Shown here in pieces: positions 35,185-44,862 of a stretch of DNA of 64,000 nucleotides. Numbering within the stretch: position 1 is the stretch's first letter; each line of letters begins with the position of its first letter. The stretch is from Prauserella salsuginis (GTDB lineage: Bacteria; Actinomycetota; Actinomycetes; Mycobacteriales; Pseudonocardiaceae), in contig NZ_JANBBF010000012.1 of the NCBI RefSeq assembly GCF_024648885.1, positions 62,001-126,000 of the forward strand. Direction: 5' to 3'. The notes beneath the pieces are model-generated. The model was not told the origin of the DNA, searched no databases, and saw only the letters and a list, made by a program, of their open reading frames with translations. A program made the translations under genes and the position numbers.

Positions 35185-37328
35185 TGGGCGCGACGATGGA
35201 CGTCGACATTGGAGGAACATTTACGGACTGCCTCGTGACGCTCGACGACGGCCGGACCGCGGCGATCAAGACGCCGACAACCAAGCACCGCCTGGCCGCA
35301 GGATTCATGAAGACAGTCCAGCAGGCCGCGGCCGAGTTCGACCTGACCATGGAGGAGCTGCTGCGGCGGACCGACATCGTCCGGTACTCCACGACTGTGG
35401 CGATGAACACGCTCATCCAACGCAACGGTCCCAAACTCGCCCTGATCTCGACTGCCGGACACGAGGACGTGCTGCGCATCGCTCGGGCTGCCTCGTGGAC
35501 CGATTCCACGCTCTCACAAGAGATCCGCAACGTCGCCCAGATCGACAAGCCTGCCCCGCTCGTAGAGCGTTCGCTAGTCGTCGGCGCCCGGGAGCGCGTC
35601 GACTGCTTCGGCCGGGTGGTCCAACCACTCGACGAGGAGCATTTCCTGCAGCAGCTACGCGGGCTCGTTGACCAGGGCGTGCGGGGGTTCGTCGTGTCCC
35701 TGCTGTACGGCTATCTCAATCCGGTTCACGAGCAGCGGATCCGTGAGCTGATCGAGACCGAGTACCCGGAGGGCTACCTCGGAGCCATGCCGATCATGCT
35801 CGCCAGCGAGGTGCTGCCAAAGCGCTGGGAGTACACGCGGACGAACACCACGCTCCTCAACGCCTACCTACACCAGGCGATGTGGGAGGAGCTCGCGGGG
35901 ATGAACGACGACCTGCGTGCCCAGGGCTACGAGCGCGGGATCATGATGGTGCACAACACCGGCGGCATGGCCGAGGTGTACCACACCGCAGCGGTCGAGA
36001 CGTTCAACGGCGGCCCCGTGGCGGGTTTGATCGGCGGAGCCGCGGTTGGGCAAAAGCTCGGACACCCCAACGTCATCGTCGGGGATATGGGCGGAACCAG
36101 CTTCGATCTCGGCGTGGTGGTTGGTGGATCCACCCGGACCTATGAGTTCCGGCCGGTTATCGATCAGTTCTGGGTGGACATGACCATCCTGCAGACGCGC
36201 TCCATCGGTGCGGGCGGCGGATCGATCGCCTGGGTCAACACCGCTGTCGGAGACCGACTTGAAGTCGGTCCGCGCGGGGCGGGCTCACTCCCGGGGCCCG
36301 CCGCGTACGGCCTCGGAGGCAAGGAACCGACGGTGACCGACGCTGACCTGGTGCTAGGACTAATCGATCCCGCCGGGTACTTCGGCGGGAGCCTCCAGCT
36401 GCAACCCGCCCTCGCCGAGGAAGCGATCCGGAAGCACGTCGCCGAACCACTGGGCATCAGTGTGGTCGACGCGGCTCGGCGTATCCGCCGGATCGTGGAC
36501 GCGAACATGGCCGATGTGATCGCCCGGGAGACACTGCTGCGCGGGTACGATCCGAAAGACTTCGTGCTGATGGCCTTCGGCGGGGCAGGGCCGACCCACT
36601 GCGCCGGGTTCGGCGGCCACCTGGGGATCTCGCGGATGTACGTGCTCCCGACCTCGCCCGTGTTCTGTGCATGGGGTTCGTCGACGATGCCGGTGGTACA
36701 CATCTACGAACTCTCCAGGCGGGTGGAGCTTCTCGCGGCTGGAGATGAGTGCCCGCTAAGCGACTACGCTGCGTTCAACGACGCCGTCGAAACCTTGAAA
36801 GCCCAGGCTCTCCGCGACCTGCAGGGCGAGGGTTACTCCGCCGACGACGTGTCCTTCTCCTTGGAACTGGACATGAAGTTTGGTGGACAGTTCCATCTGC
36901 ACAGGGCGTCGTCGCCGGTGCTTCGCCTAGCCGGCGAGGATGACGTGAAGGCTGTGTACGAACGCTTTGCGGAGGAATACGCGGAGGTGTTCAGCCCGTT
37001 GAACGTCTTCCCCAGGGGTGGCGTGGAAATACACAACTTCGTACTCCGGTCGCAGACTGCGCCGCCGGAATGGGACTTGCCGGTCCACCCGCTCGAAGGC
37101 CGTGACCCTGCAGTGGCGCAGACCGGGTCTCGCCTTGTGCACTGGGAGGGCGGTGACGCCGTCACCCCAGTCTACTCGCAGGCGCTGCTCCGGGCCGGCA
37201 ATCGCCTCACCGGCCCCGGCATCGTCGAAGCTCCCTACACGACGGTGGTCGTCGATCCGGAGTTCTCTCTGGAGGTCGACGAGCACCTGAACTTTGTTAT
37301 CACCGCAGACGGCGAGGAGCAGTCATGA
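35184..37328 (+). CDS. Second HyuA-type subunit (apc3 position)
   Basis: A 714-residue HyuA-family protein, longer than the first copy, with phosphate loops DIGGTFTDC near the start and DMGGTSFDLG in the middle, plus GAGGGSIAWV and the C-terminal GGAGPTHCAGF region. Two different HyuA-type chains in one operon are characteristic of acetophenone carboxylase, which uses two ATP per ketone, and are not seen in simple hydantoinases. Coupled to both neighbours by overlapping start and stop codons. Confidence 0.85.
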   Translation: MGATMDVDIGGTFTDCLVTLDDGRTAAIKTPTTKHRLAAGFMKTVQQAAAEFDLTMEELLRRTDIVRYSTTVAMNTLIQRNGPKLALISTAGHEDVLRIARAASWTDSTLSQEIRNVAQIDKPAPLVERSLVVGARERVDCFGRVVQPLDEEHFLQQLRGLVDQGVRGFVVSLLYGYLNPVHEQRIRELIETEYPEGYLGAMPIMLASEVLPKRWEYTRTNTTLLNAYLHQAMWEELAGMNDDLRAQGYERGIMMVHNTGGMAEVYHTAAVETFNGGPVAGLIGGAAVGQKLGHPNVIVGDMGGTSFDLGVVVGGSTRTYEFRPVIDQFWVDMTILQTRSIGAGGGSIAWVNTAVGDRLEVGPRGAGSLPGPAAYGLGGKEPTVTDADLVLGLIDPAGYFGGSLQLQPALAEEAIRKHVAEPLGISVVDAARRIRRIVDANMADVIARETLLRGYDPKDFVLMAFGGAGPTHCAGFGGHLGISRMYVLPTSPVFCAWGSSTMPVVHIYELSRRVELLAAGDECPLSDYAAFNDAVETLKAQALRDLQGEGYSADDVSFSLELDMKFGGQFHLHRASSPVLRLAGEDDVKAVYERFAEEYAEVFSPLNVFPRGGVEIHNFVLRSQTAPPEWDLPVHPLEGRDPAVAQTGSRLVHWEGGDAVTPVYSQALLRAGNRLTGPGIVEAPYTTVVVDPEFSLEVDEHLNFVITADGEEQS

Positions 37329-39430
37329 CCGCGAACCCCCTCGACCTCGAGGAACACCTCCAGGTCACACCGATCACCATCAGTCCGTCGACGATGATCG
37401 AGTGGACCAGGCCGGAGCCGCTCTCAGCATTGGCGCGACGGTGCATTGAGTCTTTGCAGCCGGGTGACTACGAGATCTACGACGAGAAACTGCGAAACTT
37501 CCTCGAAGAGGCCCGCGAGGTGTTCGTCCGCAGCGGCGTGACCGGGATGCTCCGCGCCGGTGATCTGATCGTGGCCGTCTATACAGCCAACGGCGACCTC
37601 GCCAACGCCTCTGCCGGCACCTACTTGCATTGCGTCACGGCAATGCTCCCGGTGAAGTTCGTAATGAGCAAGTACTACGGGAACCCCACGGTCGGCGTAC
37701 AGGACGGAGACATCTTCTATGCCAACGAGGCCCGGTACGGGGGCATTCATAACCCCGACCAGATGGCCTTCATGCCCGTATTCCACGGCGGCGAGCTGAT
37801 CGCCTGGGTGGCGGCTCTGACGCACAATCCAGAAACCGGCGCGATCGAGCCTGGCGGGATGCCTGTGACCGCCCGCTCCAGGCACGACGAAGGCATGAAA
37901 CTTACACCCATCAAGATCGGGGAAAACTTCCGGATCCGGGACGACATGCTCGACATGATGGAGAACTTCACGTCGCGTGCGGCAAGGATGCAAGCGATCG
38001 ACGTCCGTGCCCGCATCACCGGATGTGACCGCCTCCGGCGCCGGATCAGTGAGCTCGCCGCCGACCGCGGAAACGACTTCGTCCGAGGTCTGCTCGCGAA
38101 GCTAATCGTCGAGGCCGAACAGGCGACCCGCCGTCGCATCAGCCGCTGGAAGGACGGCGTGTACCGTTCGACGGCATTCATGGACACGATCGGCCCCACT
38201 TCGTGCCTGGTCCGCGGCTCCCTCGCGGCGACTAAGCACGGGTCTGACATCACTTTCGACTTCACGGGGACGTCGCCGGAGAACGATGGCCCGTACAACT
38301 GCTTCCCGCACATCACCGCGGCGCACGCGGCGGTGACAATGTATGCGTTTCAGTTCCATGACCTCCCGGTCTCCAATGGTGCGCTAGCACCCTTTACCTG
38401 GATCGTGCCGGAAGGGACCGTCTTCAACGCGGATCCAGACGCTGCCATCAGCTCCAGCCCCATGATCAACTCACTCACCGTATCCGTCGTGCAGCAGGTG
38501 TTCGCACGAATGATGTTCTCCAGCGAGGACCGTCCCCAGGTGACCGGCAACATCTGCTGTCAGCCGTGTTCGCCGCTTGTGGCTGGCCCGAATCAGCACG
38601 GTGTGCCGGTCGCCGAGCTCGATAACGCGCTGCTCAACACAGACGGTCACGGCGCTCGCCAGGATCGCGACGGAGTCGACGCTTATGGCTTCGCCTACGG
38701 CCATGCGACCCGTGCCCCGGACACCGAGGACAGCGAGCTCGAGCAGCAGTTTCTCCGGCTTTACTTCCGGCTCCGCGCGGACAGTGGCGGCGTAGGAACG
38801 TTTCGTGGGGGAACGGGGACCGAGGCCGCGCTTGTGCTTTGGAACGTACCGTTCGCGGCGTGGGCTGTCTACGCGACGAGCAGTTATGTGCCCATCACAC
38901 TCGGGGTTTTTGGTGGGTACCCGGCAGCCTCCGCACCGGGGATTAGCGTCCGAAACACCGACCTTTCCCAGAAGTTCCGACGTGGCGATGCGGACATCCC
39001 CCGGGATACGATCGAGCTCGCCACCCAGCGGGCGATCCAGGGCGAATACCATTTCGAACACACCAACCGTCCGACGCGCGCTGGAATCGAGGGCGATGTC
39101 ATTGTCGCGACCACGGGCGGAGGCGGCGGCTACGGCGATCCGCTCGCGCGCGATCCAGAGCTTGTCGTGCAGGATATCCGCGATGAGGCGATCAGCGAGT
39201 GGACGGCGCGCACGCTCCATGGGGTCGTGTACGACCCGGCGACGCTTCTTGTTGATCATGACGCGACGAAGGCTGAGCGTGCGAAGGCACGCAAGGAGCG
39301 TCTGTCGCGTGGGAAGCCCTGGGCGGAGTTTCAGGCTGAATGGTCGACGCTACGCCCGGCCGAACACGCGCTTACCTACTTCGGATCCTGGCCAGAGGGT
39401 GTAGCAAACCATCCGTTGGAGCGGACTTGA
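37325..39430 (+). CDS. HyuB-type subunit (apc4 position)
   Basis: A 701-residue HyuB/acetone-carboxylase-alpha-family protein. It ends with the family's GGGGGYGDPLARDP signature and has FDFTGTSPEN and GGTGTEAALV segments. It is expected to house the carboxylation site of the complex, where the phosphoenol form of the ketone meets carboxyphosphate. The start overlaps the HyuA stop (ATGA) and its stop touches the next gene (TGATG). The N-terminus is about 70 residues longer than the HyuB at 9572-11557 and quite divergent, including missing the VTFEVLKN start. Confidence 0.83.
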   Translation: MTANPLDLEEHLQVTPITISPSTMIEWTRPEPLSALARRCIESLQPGDYEIYDEKLRNFLEEAREVFVRSGVTGMLRAGDLIVAVYTANGDLANASAGTYLHCVTAMLPVKFVMSKYYGNPTVGVQDGDIFYANEARYGGIHNPDQMAFMPVFHGGELIAWVAALTHNPETGAIEPGGMPVTARSRHDEGMKLTPIKIGENFRIRDDMLDMMENFTSRAARMQAIDVRARITGCDRLRRRISELAADRGNDFVRGLLAKLIVEAEQATRRRISRWKDGVYRSTAFMDTIGPTSCLVRGSLAATKHGSDITFDFTGTSPENDGPYNCFPHITAAHAAVTMYAFQFHDLPVSNGALAPFTWIVPEGTVFNADPDAAISSSPMINSLTVSVVQQVFARMMFSSEDRPQVTGNICCQPCSPLVAGPNQHGVPVAELDNALLNTDGHGARQDRDGVDAYGFAYGHATRAPDTEDSELEQQFLRLYFRLRADSGGVGTFRGGTGTEAALVLWNVPFAAWAVYATSSYVPITLGVFGGYPAASAPGISVRNTDLSQKFRRGDADIPRDTIELATQRAIQGEYHFEHTNRPTRAGIEGDVIVATTGGGGGYGDPLARDPELVVQDIRDEAISEWTARTLHGVVYDPATLLVDHDATKAERAKARKERLSRGKPWAEFQAEWSTLRPAEHALTYFGSWPEGVANHPLERT

Positions 39431-40191
39431 TGACGACACTGGACGACTTGCTCACACGTGCGGGCGGCGAGCGACGCCTGATCGGGCCGCTCGGGTTCTG
39501 GCACGCCGCCGCCCTGGAACAGATCCCTGCTGCGACGATGCTGAAGGATCCGGATGCAGCGGCGCGAGCGTTGAGTGCGGCAGCGAGTCTGTACGGTCTG
39601 GATCTCGTTGTCGCGGCCCCAGTGGACGCTGTCGCCTGGGCGGTTCGAGGAACCGCCATGCCCAGTGCGTCTGTCGCCGTTACGGAGGCGGAACACCGCG
39701 CCCAGCGCCCGGTCGAGGCCCAACCTGATGTGGACGCAGTGGCAAGCGCCGCCGCGACCAGGTACTTGGAGGCTGTCGTGGCGCGGCTACGTTCCCTCTC
39801 TTCTGCCGAAGTTCACACCGTGGTGCCGATCCCAACTGCGGAGTCCCTCGCGGCATCGCTACGACCCGCAGTGACGACGGAATGGGCAGACGAAGCCATC
39901 GGAACCGTGCTCCGGACAATCGGGGCTACCGAGCCCGACGTGATCCTCCGTATAGGCGAAGGTCCTCGGGCAGGTCTCGCGATGGGCTTGTGTGAGTTCT
40001 TCGATATCGCCCTCGTGGAGGTGTTTTCGGCAGGGTCGCCGCAGGTGAGCGGCCCGACCGGGGAGGAGTTCGTCGGCGGCGTGCCAGCGGCCGGGCGCCT
40101 CGTGACCACTAGGACGGAGCTTCCTTCGGACGCGGACCCAAAGCACGTCGCGGAGGCTGTGCGATCACTGAGGACAAAGGTGGAACGATGA
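39430..40191 (+). CDS. Unrecognised protein in the position of acetophenone carboxylase epsilon subunit (apc5)
   Basis: This 253-residue soluble protein has no domain I can name. It is rich in Ala, Val and Glu, with a glycine-containing segment near RIGEGPRAGLAMG (about residue 175-187) and alternating hydrophobic pattern consistent with an alpha/beta barrel half. It is shorter than the 34-kDa Apc5. Its place as fifth gene of a tightly overlapping operon (TGATG with hyuB before it, ATGA with the ligase after it) is the main reason to treat it as the accessory subunit needed for ketone carboxylation. Confidence 0.65.
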   Translation: MTTLDDLLTRAGGERRLIGPLGFWHAAALEQIPAATMLKDPDAAARALSAAASLYGLDLVVAAPVDAVAWAVRGTAMPSASVAVTEAEHRAQRPVEAQPDVDAVASAAATRYLEAVVARLRSLSSAEVHTVVPIPTAESLAASLRPAVTTEWADEAIGTVLRTIGATEPDVILRIGEGPRAGLAMGLCEFFDIALVEVFSAGSPQVSGPTGEEFVGGVPAAGRLVTTRTELPSDADPKHVAEAVRSLRTKVER

Positions 40192-41543
40192 CCAACTCTG
40201 GACGACACTGGTATGCGGAAGAAGCGGACGACTGGGATGCGATTCAGGCTCGCCAGATAGATGCTCTCCCCACGTTGGTCCGGCGTCTTCGCGACCGCTC
40301 AGGTCTGTACGCAGAGCGGCTTGCAGACACGGACCCGGATCGTGTCGACACACTCGCATCTCTGCAGGATCTTCCGTTCACAACTAAGGAAGACCTACGC
40401 ATGGGGCAGTCCACGTCGGTTGGCGGTGAGCGTGCGATCCTGGGGCGCCAGCAGGCCGTCGAGACCGATGAGCTTGAGCAGGTCATCTCCTCATCGGGTA
40501 CGTCCGGCTCGCCCGTCCATTTCGGCCTGACCAGGAACGACCGGGAGTCCTGGACCGACGCCATCGGGGCCTTCTACGTCACTGCGGGAGTGGGGCCTGG
40601 TTCCATCGCTGCCCTATCGACCGGTATGCCCATGGTGGCCGGTGGTATCCCTTACGCCGACGGAATCCGCCGCACCGGTGCCGCACTGGTCTGGTTCGGC
40701 GGGCAAACCACTCCGCGGATGGCCAGCACCCTTGAGCGCCTGCAGGTGAACACCCTGATTGCGACTGCTTCGTTCGCAACGATGTTCGCGGACAAGGTGG
40801 AGGAAGTCCTCGGCGTGCCCGCTCGTGACCTGGGAGTGCGTACCGTGATATCCGGTGGGGAACCCGGAATGGGCCTCCCGGACGTTCGGGCGGGCGTCAT
40901 GGAGAAATGGGGGGCGTCTCGAGTCAGCGAAGTGATGGGGCTCGGCGATGTGCTACCCGGCGTCTGGGCCGAATGTGAGGCTGGGGACGGAATGCATTTC
41001 ACGGCACTCCGCGACGTCTTGGTCGAACTGGTTGATCCTGCCACCGGCGCCCAGGTCCTATGGGAAGAGGGGGCGACCGGCGAGCTTGTTTACACGACTG
41101 TACGTCGGGAGGCAACCCCGGTTCTTCGTTTTCGCTCGCGCGATCACATCGTGGTCAAGGGAATGGACTGTATCTGTGGTCGAGGCACCCCGCGGATCCG
41201 CTGTGTCGGTCGCACCGACGACATGCTTATCTACAAAGCAATGAACGTCTTTCCCACGGCGATTCGCGAAGTGGCCCTCGCGGCAGCGTCTGGTGAGGTG
41301 CACGAGGTGATCCGGCTGCGAAAGGAATCCGCCGCACAGGTTCGCTTCGACGGCCCGATCCCGCTCGAAATGCAAACTCGGCATGCCCCTGACCGGCAGG
41401 CACAGGAGGACCTGCGGAGGCGGGTCGAGGGGGCGGTCCGAGAGCAGCTGCGGGTTCGTGTTGCTGTCGAGTTCGTGCCTGACGGTACGTTCGGATTAGT
41501 CGGCGACAAAAACTCAATCGTCTATGTTGCGGATCGCGGATAA
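40188..41543 (+). CDS. PaaK-like AMP-forming CoA ligase
   Basis: The 451-residue protein belongs to the phenylacetate-CoA ligase (PaaK) group, with LQDLPFTTKEDLR near residue 60, the P-loop-like SSSGTSGSPVHFGLT and C-terminal GRTDDMLIYKAMNVFP. It joins CoA to an aromatic or beta-keto acid using ATP. It is the sixth gene of the carboxylase operon (ATGA overlap). In Aromatoleum the genes for acetophenone carboxylase are followed by a benzoylacetate-CoA ligase, so the same role, activation of the beta-keto acid made by the carboxylase, is the natural prediction, although this ligase is of the PaaK group. Confidence 0.82.
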   Translation: MTNSGRHWYAEEADDWDAIQARQIDALPTLVRRLRDRSGLYAERLADTDPDRVDTLASLQDLPFTTKEDLRMGQSTSVGGERAILGRQQAVETDELEQVISSSGTSGSPVHFGLTRNDRESWTDAIGAFYVTAGVGPGSIAALSTGMPMVAGGIPYADGIRRTGAALVWFGGQTTPRMASTLERLQVNTLIATASFATMFADKVEEVLGVPARDLGVRTVISGGEPGMGLPDVRAGVMEKWGASRVSEVMGLGDVLPGVWAECEAGDGMHFTALRDVLVELVDPATGAQVLWEEGATGELVYTTVRREATPVLRFRSRDHIVVKGMDCICGRGTPRIRCVGRTDDMLIYKAMNVFPTAIREVALAAASGEVHEVIRLRKESAAQVRFDGPIPLEMQTRHAPDRQAQEDLRRRVEGAVREQLRVRVAVEFVPDGTFGLVGDKNSIVYVADRG

Positions 41544-42126
41544 CCGCTTGGGTGTTCAGCTTGGCCAGTCTCACTTGTACCTCAGGTGTCGCGCTTGCGT
41601 GCGAGGGGTGGGGGGTGCACAGGGCCGAAAGGTCTGCGTGCCGGTAGATGTCGTGCGGCCCGGTTTGAAAAGGGCGGGTCGTACGTTGTGATCAGTGGTT
41701 GCTGTGTCATCAGCTTGGTCGTGGTTGGCGGTTTGTCGCTGCGGCCTTTGGTGAATGATTGGTTGAGCCCTTGATCCCGGTGCTCAAGACTCGGCTCGTG
41801 TCGTTCGCCTGCGCTTGAGCGAGGTCGTCAGGGACAGCGAGGTCGCCCGGAACGATGTACCTCACCCCGCCGGTCGTTCAGACGGTGGTATCGGCCTTGG
41901 TGCTGTCCTTGTAGCATCTGAGTTTCCACGGTCCACAGTAGACTATTATGCAGGTTTCCTTGCAGGCAAAATTCGGCGAACCGCCCGTCTTCGGTGGCGA
42001 CCTTCGCCGTCGGTACAGGGAACGCGAGTTCGGGTTTTTGCGATTGCCAGTCCAGGCGGGATGCTCGCCCTTGATCGGGGGTCCGGAATTGTGGGTTGTG
42101 GGTGTGAATCCCGGCCGGACCGCGCC
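41544..42126. other. Non-coding stretch before the insertion-sequence remains
   Basis: About 580 bases with no convincing gene. Short frames lack ribosome binding sites. The right part abuts the truncated end of the IS110-type transposase, where similarity to the family ends abruptly. Confidence 0.45.
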
Positions 42127-42682
42127 AGGGGAGAGGATCCCCAGCACGGCCGCGTGGGCGATGCGCGGTGTGAGGACGCGTGCCAGGGCGGGGTGGATGT
42201 CAGTTAGCATGCCGCGGATGCGGTTGCTGAGTCGGTTGGCTTCACTGGCCAGGTCATCGTCGAACCCGACCAGTGCCTCTAGCTCGACGAGGGCGTTGTC
42301 GCCGGTGTCGACCCGGCGCAACGTGTGGGGGTTGGCTGCGGGCGGCGCCGGCGATGATGAACGCGTCGCGGGCGTCGGTCTTGGCCGTGCCCGGTAGAGG
42401 TCGGCGATGCGGCGCATCGCCAGGCCGGGCAAGTAAGCCACCTCGTGCCCGCATGTCCGCGCCACCACGACCGGTAGGGTACCGATGATCGTGGCCGGCT
42501 GATCGACAACCACCAACAGAGGCCCACGCTGGGCAAACTGGTTGAAAGCCTCCCGCGGGCTTGGGCTCGCTGTTGGACAGCGGCCCGTCATTCAGCCGCT
42601 GCCCGGTGAGGCCCAGGCCCGCCGCTCGGTGATCGCCCTTGTCGACCTCCAACCCGAGGAACGCGCCATAACTGCTGGTCAT
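42127..42682 (-). pseudogene. Remnant of an IS110-family transposase
   Basis: The reading frame begins at an ATG at 42682 (SSYGAFLGLEVDKGDHRAAG) and matches the DEDD-type N-terminal domain of IS110 transposases, but the match moves between frames: LLVVVDQPATIIGTLPVVVA and VAYLPGLAMRRIADLY in one, TAKTDARDAF in another, RRVDTGDNALVELEALVGFDDDL in the first again. Similarity stops at about 42127, so the C-terminal serine-type domain is gone. Frameshifted and truncated, hence inactive. Confidence 0.8.
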
Positions 42683-42773
42683 GTGCAGTGTCTTTCGTCC
42701 GTGACGGGTAGTCGCCCGCCTGGGCATCGACGGCCGGGACCCACGCCTCCGATGAGACTGACTGGGCCCCGTT

Positions 42774-42800
42774 TGGTGGTCCAGTGGTTATGAGAGTGCG
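42774..42800 (+). repeat. Inverted repeat, orfB end of the IS3 element
   Basis: 27-base terminal repeat, tggtggtcc...gagagtgcg, matching the reverse complement of 43957-43983 at 22 positions. Confidence 0.75.
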
Positions 42801-43640
42801 GGTTGGTTGGTGATCCACTGCTCGCGGAAGGTGGCCGGGGGTTGGCCGCCGAGCGAGCCGTGGGGTCTGTAGGTGTTGTACTCGATGCGTCAGTCCTCGG
42901 CCAGGACCTGGGCTTCGAGTAGCGTGTTGAACTGCTCGGTGGCCAGGAATTCGTCGCGGAATCGGCCGTTGAACGACTCGTTGTAGCCGTTCTGCCACGG
43001 CGCTCCGGGCTCGATGAACTCGGTCGACACGCCGCCGAAGCGGCACCAGTCGGCCAGAGCGGCGGAGGTCAGTTCTGGCCCGTTGTCCATCCGCAGATGC
43101 TGCGGCGTGCGCCCGGTCTCGGCGATGACCTTATCGAGCAGGGTTATCGTGTCATGAGCCGTGAACGAGCGGGCGGCCGTGGTGGCGAGGGCTTCGCGGG
43201 TGAACTCGTCAACGATGTTGCAGAACCGGATCTGCCGGCCGTCGGCGGTGACGTCGACCTGGTAGTCGATCGCCCACACGTGATCCGGCCGGGCGGTGGC
43301 CAGCCGATCGCCAGCACGGGGCCCGACCCGGCGGCGTTTACGCGCCCTGGGTGGTCGTTTCAGGCCTTCGTCGACCCAGTACGCTCGGTATCCGCTTGTG
43401 GTTTACCGCAAGGCCCTCGTTGCGCAGCAGCCAGTAGGCTTTGCGCCAGCCCCACCGGGGCTTGGTGGCGGCGATCTGCCGCAGCCGTGCCCGCACTGTC
43501 TGCTCGACGCCATCCGGCGGTGTTGCGGGGGTGAGCTGGGTCGAGCGGTGCTGCCCGACCACACGGCACGCCCGCCGCTGGGACACCCCGAAACGCTGCT
43601 GCAGCACCCCCACGGCGCGGCGACGACGTTCCGGGCTCAC
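42788..43640 (-). pseudogene. IS3-family transposase OrfB, frameshifted and with a nonsense codon
   Basis: The integrase-type transposase starts at 43640 (coupled to orfA by ATGA) and should be about 283 residues. It is broken twice. Near 43390, after AVNHKRI, the frame shifts by one extra base; the continuation YWVDEGLKRPPR and then RPDHVWAIDYQVDV is in another frame. A TGA at 42890-42892 replaces the tryptophan in the C-terminal DWRIEYNTYRPHGSLG-like signature. The catalytic DDE segments (AIDYQ, MDNGPEL, NGYNESFNG) are otherwise intact. The normal stop is at 42788-42790. Confidence 0.88.
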
Positions 43641-43930
43641 CAGTTTCCCCGGTGCAGATCCTTGAGCATGTCGATGTCCAGGGCCTGGTCGGCGACCATC
43701 TTCTTCAGCCGCGCGTTCTCCCGCTCGAGTTCCTTGAGCCGTTTGGCATCATCGGCCTTCAGCCCGCCGTACTGGTTGCGCCACCGGTACCAGGTTGCCT
43801 CGGTGATCTCCAGGTGCTTGCATACCGCCGCCAGCTCGGCTCCCGCGCCGAGCTGGCGGTCGCCTTCGCGCAGCTTGCGGATGATCTGCTCCGGCGTGTG
43901 CCGCCGGCGTCGCTCACTCATCGTCGTCAA
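43637..43930 (-). CDS. IS3-family transposase OrfA (helix-turn-helix)
   Basis: This 97-residue protein is a typical IS3/IS150-type OrfA: an N-terminal helix-turn-helix (RRHTPEQIIRKLREGDRQL, ITEATWYRWRNQYGG) followed by a leucine-zipper-like coiled coil (LKELERENARLKKMVADQAL). It binds the terminal repeats and normally makes a fusion with OrfB by frameshifting. Intact, but OrfB is not, so the element should not move on its own. Confidence 0.88.
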   Translation of the reverse strand: MTTMSERRRRHTPEQIIRKLREGDRQLGAGAELAAVCKHLEITEATWYRWRNQYGGLKADDAKRLKELERENARLKKMVADQALDIDMLKDLHRGNW

Positions 43931-43956
43931 GTCCTCCTGCGCCCACCATCGGGCAT

Positions 43957-43983
43957 CGGACTCTCACAACAACCTGACCACCA
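43957..43983 (-). repeat. Inverted repeat, orfA end of the IS3 element
   Basis: 27-base terminal repeat lying 27 bases upstream of the orfA start, matching 42774-42800 on the opposite strand. Confidence 0.75.
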
Positions 43984-44862
43984 CCCGGGGATCAGGTCAA
44001 GACCTATCGCCAAGGTGGCGGTGTCCCTATTCAGCGCCCGGTGACACCACCTCGGACCATTCCTATGACTGGGTAACCAGCTATGTCGGATCTGGCGACC
44101 ACAGCTCCCTTGATCAGGAACTACGAAGAAGGTGACGGGGTACCGGAGCTGAGCACGGACTGCGGCGACCACGGGCTGTGAGAGCTGCCCCGGCCTCCTC
44201 TGCTGGGGCGAGCTCGTCGACTAGAGGCTGACACGCAGCGCTCCCCCGGCGATGATTGTGTCTGCCCGCCGTGCTGCGACGGTCTTCCACACGCGTTCCG
44301 GGCCGAGCCGGCTTGGACGTGCGGTGATCGCCCTGCACGTCGTGTCGCCGGTATACGTGAACAGCCGGCTGGATCCAGGACGAGGGGTGTCGTGGCTCGA
44401 ACCATGGTGAGTAGCGGTTCGAGGTTCCCAGGCTTCAGCACCGGTGTCATGCGGGGAGTCATCGACCCGGACCAGGAGTTTGCGCTTCCTGACGTCAGTT
44501 GCGGCGTGGGTTACGTTGCCAGAACCTCTCCGTTGAACACCACAGCGGTTTCATCGGCGTCGATGTGTTGGAAGGAGAGGGCCTCGTCGGTGCAGCGGTA
44601 TATGAGTGGACCGTGATCGCGCCGATCTCGAACGCTGCGACAACAGCCTCCAGACAGGGAACTCCGTCGGAGAAGCAGCAGGCGACGGTGTCACGGGGTC
44701 GACGCCGGCGGCTTCGGGTGTCGTCGCCGGGCTGGGAGCCGTCGTCGAACTTGGCGTAGGTGTAGTCCCTTGCCGGGCTCGGAGGTCGCAGCGGCGTTTG
44801 GAAGACGTGCGGCGGCGCTCCTCCCATACCGGGCCGAACGGGGCGTTCATGATCAAACCCCC
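43984..44862. other. Decayed stretch between the IS element and the amidohydrolase
   Basis: About 880 bases without an intact gene. On the minus strand a frame with segments such as VACCFSDGVPCLEAVVAAFEIG and, in other frames, QHIDADETAVVFNGEVLA looks like protein that once continued across several frameshifts, but I cannot assign a family. Confidence 0.45.

Larger units (their letters stand above)
42774..43983 (-). mobile_element. IS3-family insertion sequence (degenerate)
   Basis: An element of about 1.21 kb bounded by 27-bp imperfect inverted repeats (42774-42800 and 43957-43983, 22 of 27 matching, core tgagagt/actctca). It contains an intact orfA and a broken orfB on the minus strand. 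No obvious 3-4 bp target duplication is present at these ends, so the exact tips may be off by a few bases or the site was rearranged. Confidence 0.85.

Noticed and set aside
37747-38316. Minus-strand 189-codon frame within the HyuB-type gene
   Set aside because: Ser/Arg-rich antisense frame without support.
38471-39259. 262-codon minus-strand open frame inside the HyuB-type gene
   Set aside because: Antisense shadow; the plus-strand gene has clear HyuB motifs over the same bases.
42890-43279. Stand-alone 129-residue integrase-like protein
   Set aside because: It is the middle of IS3 OrfB between a frameshift and a premature stop, not a separate gene.
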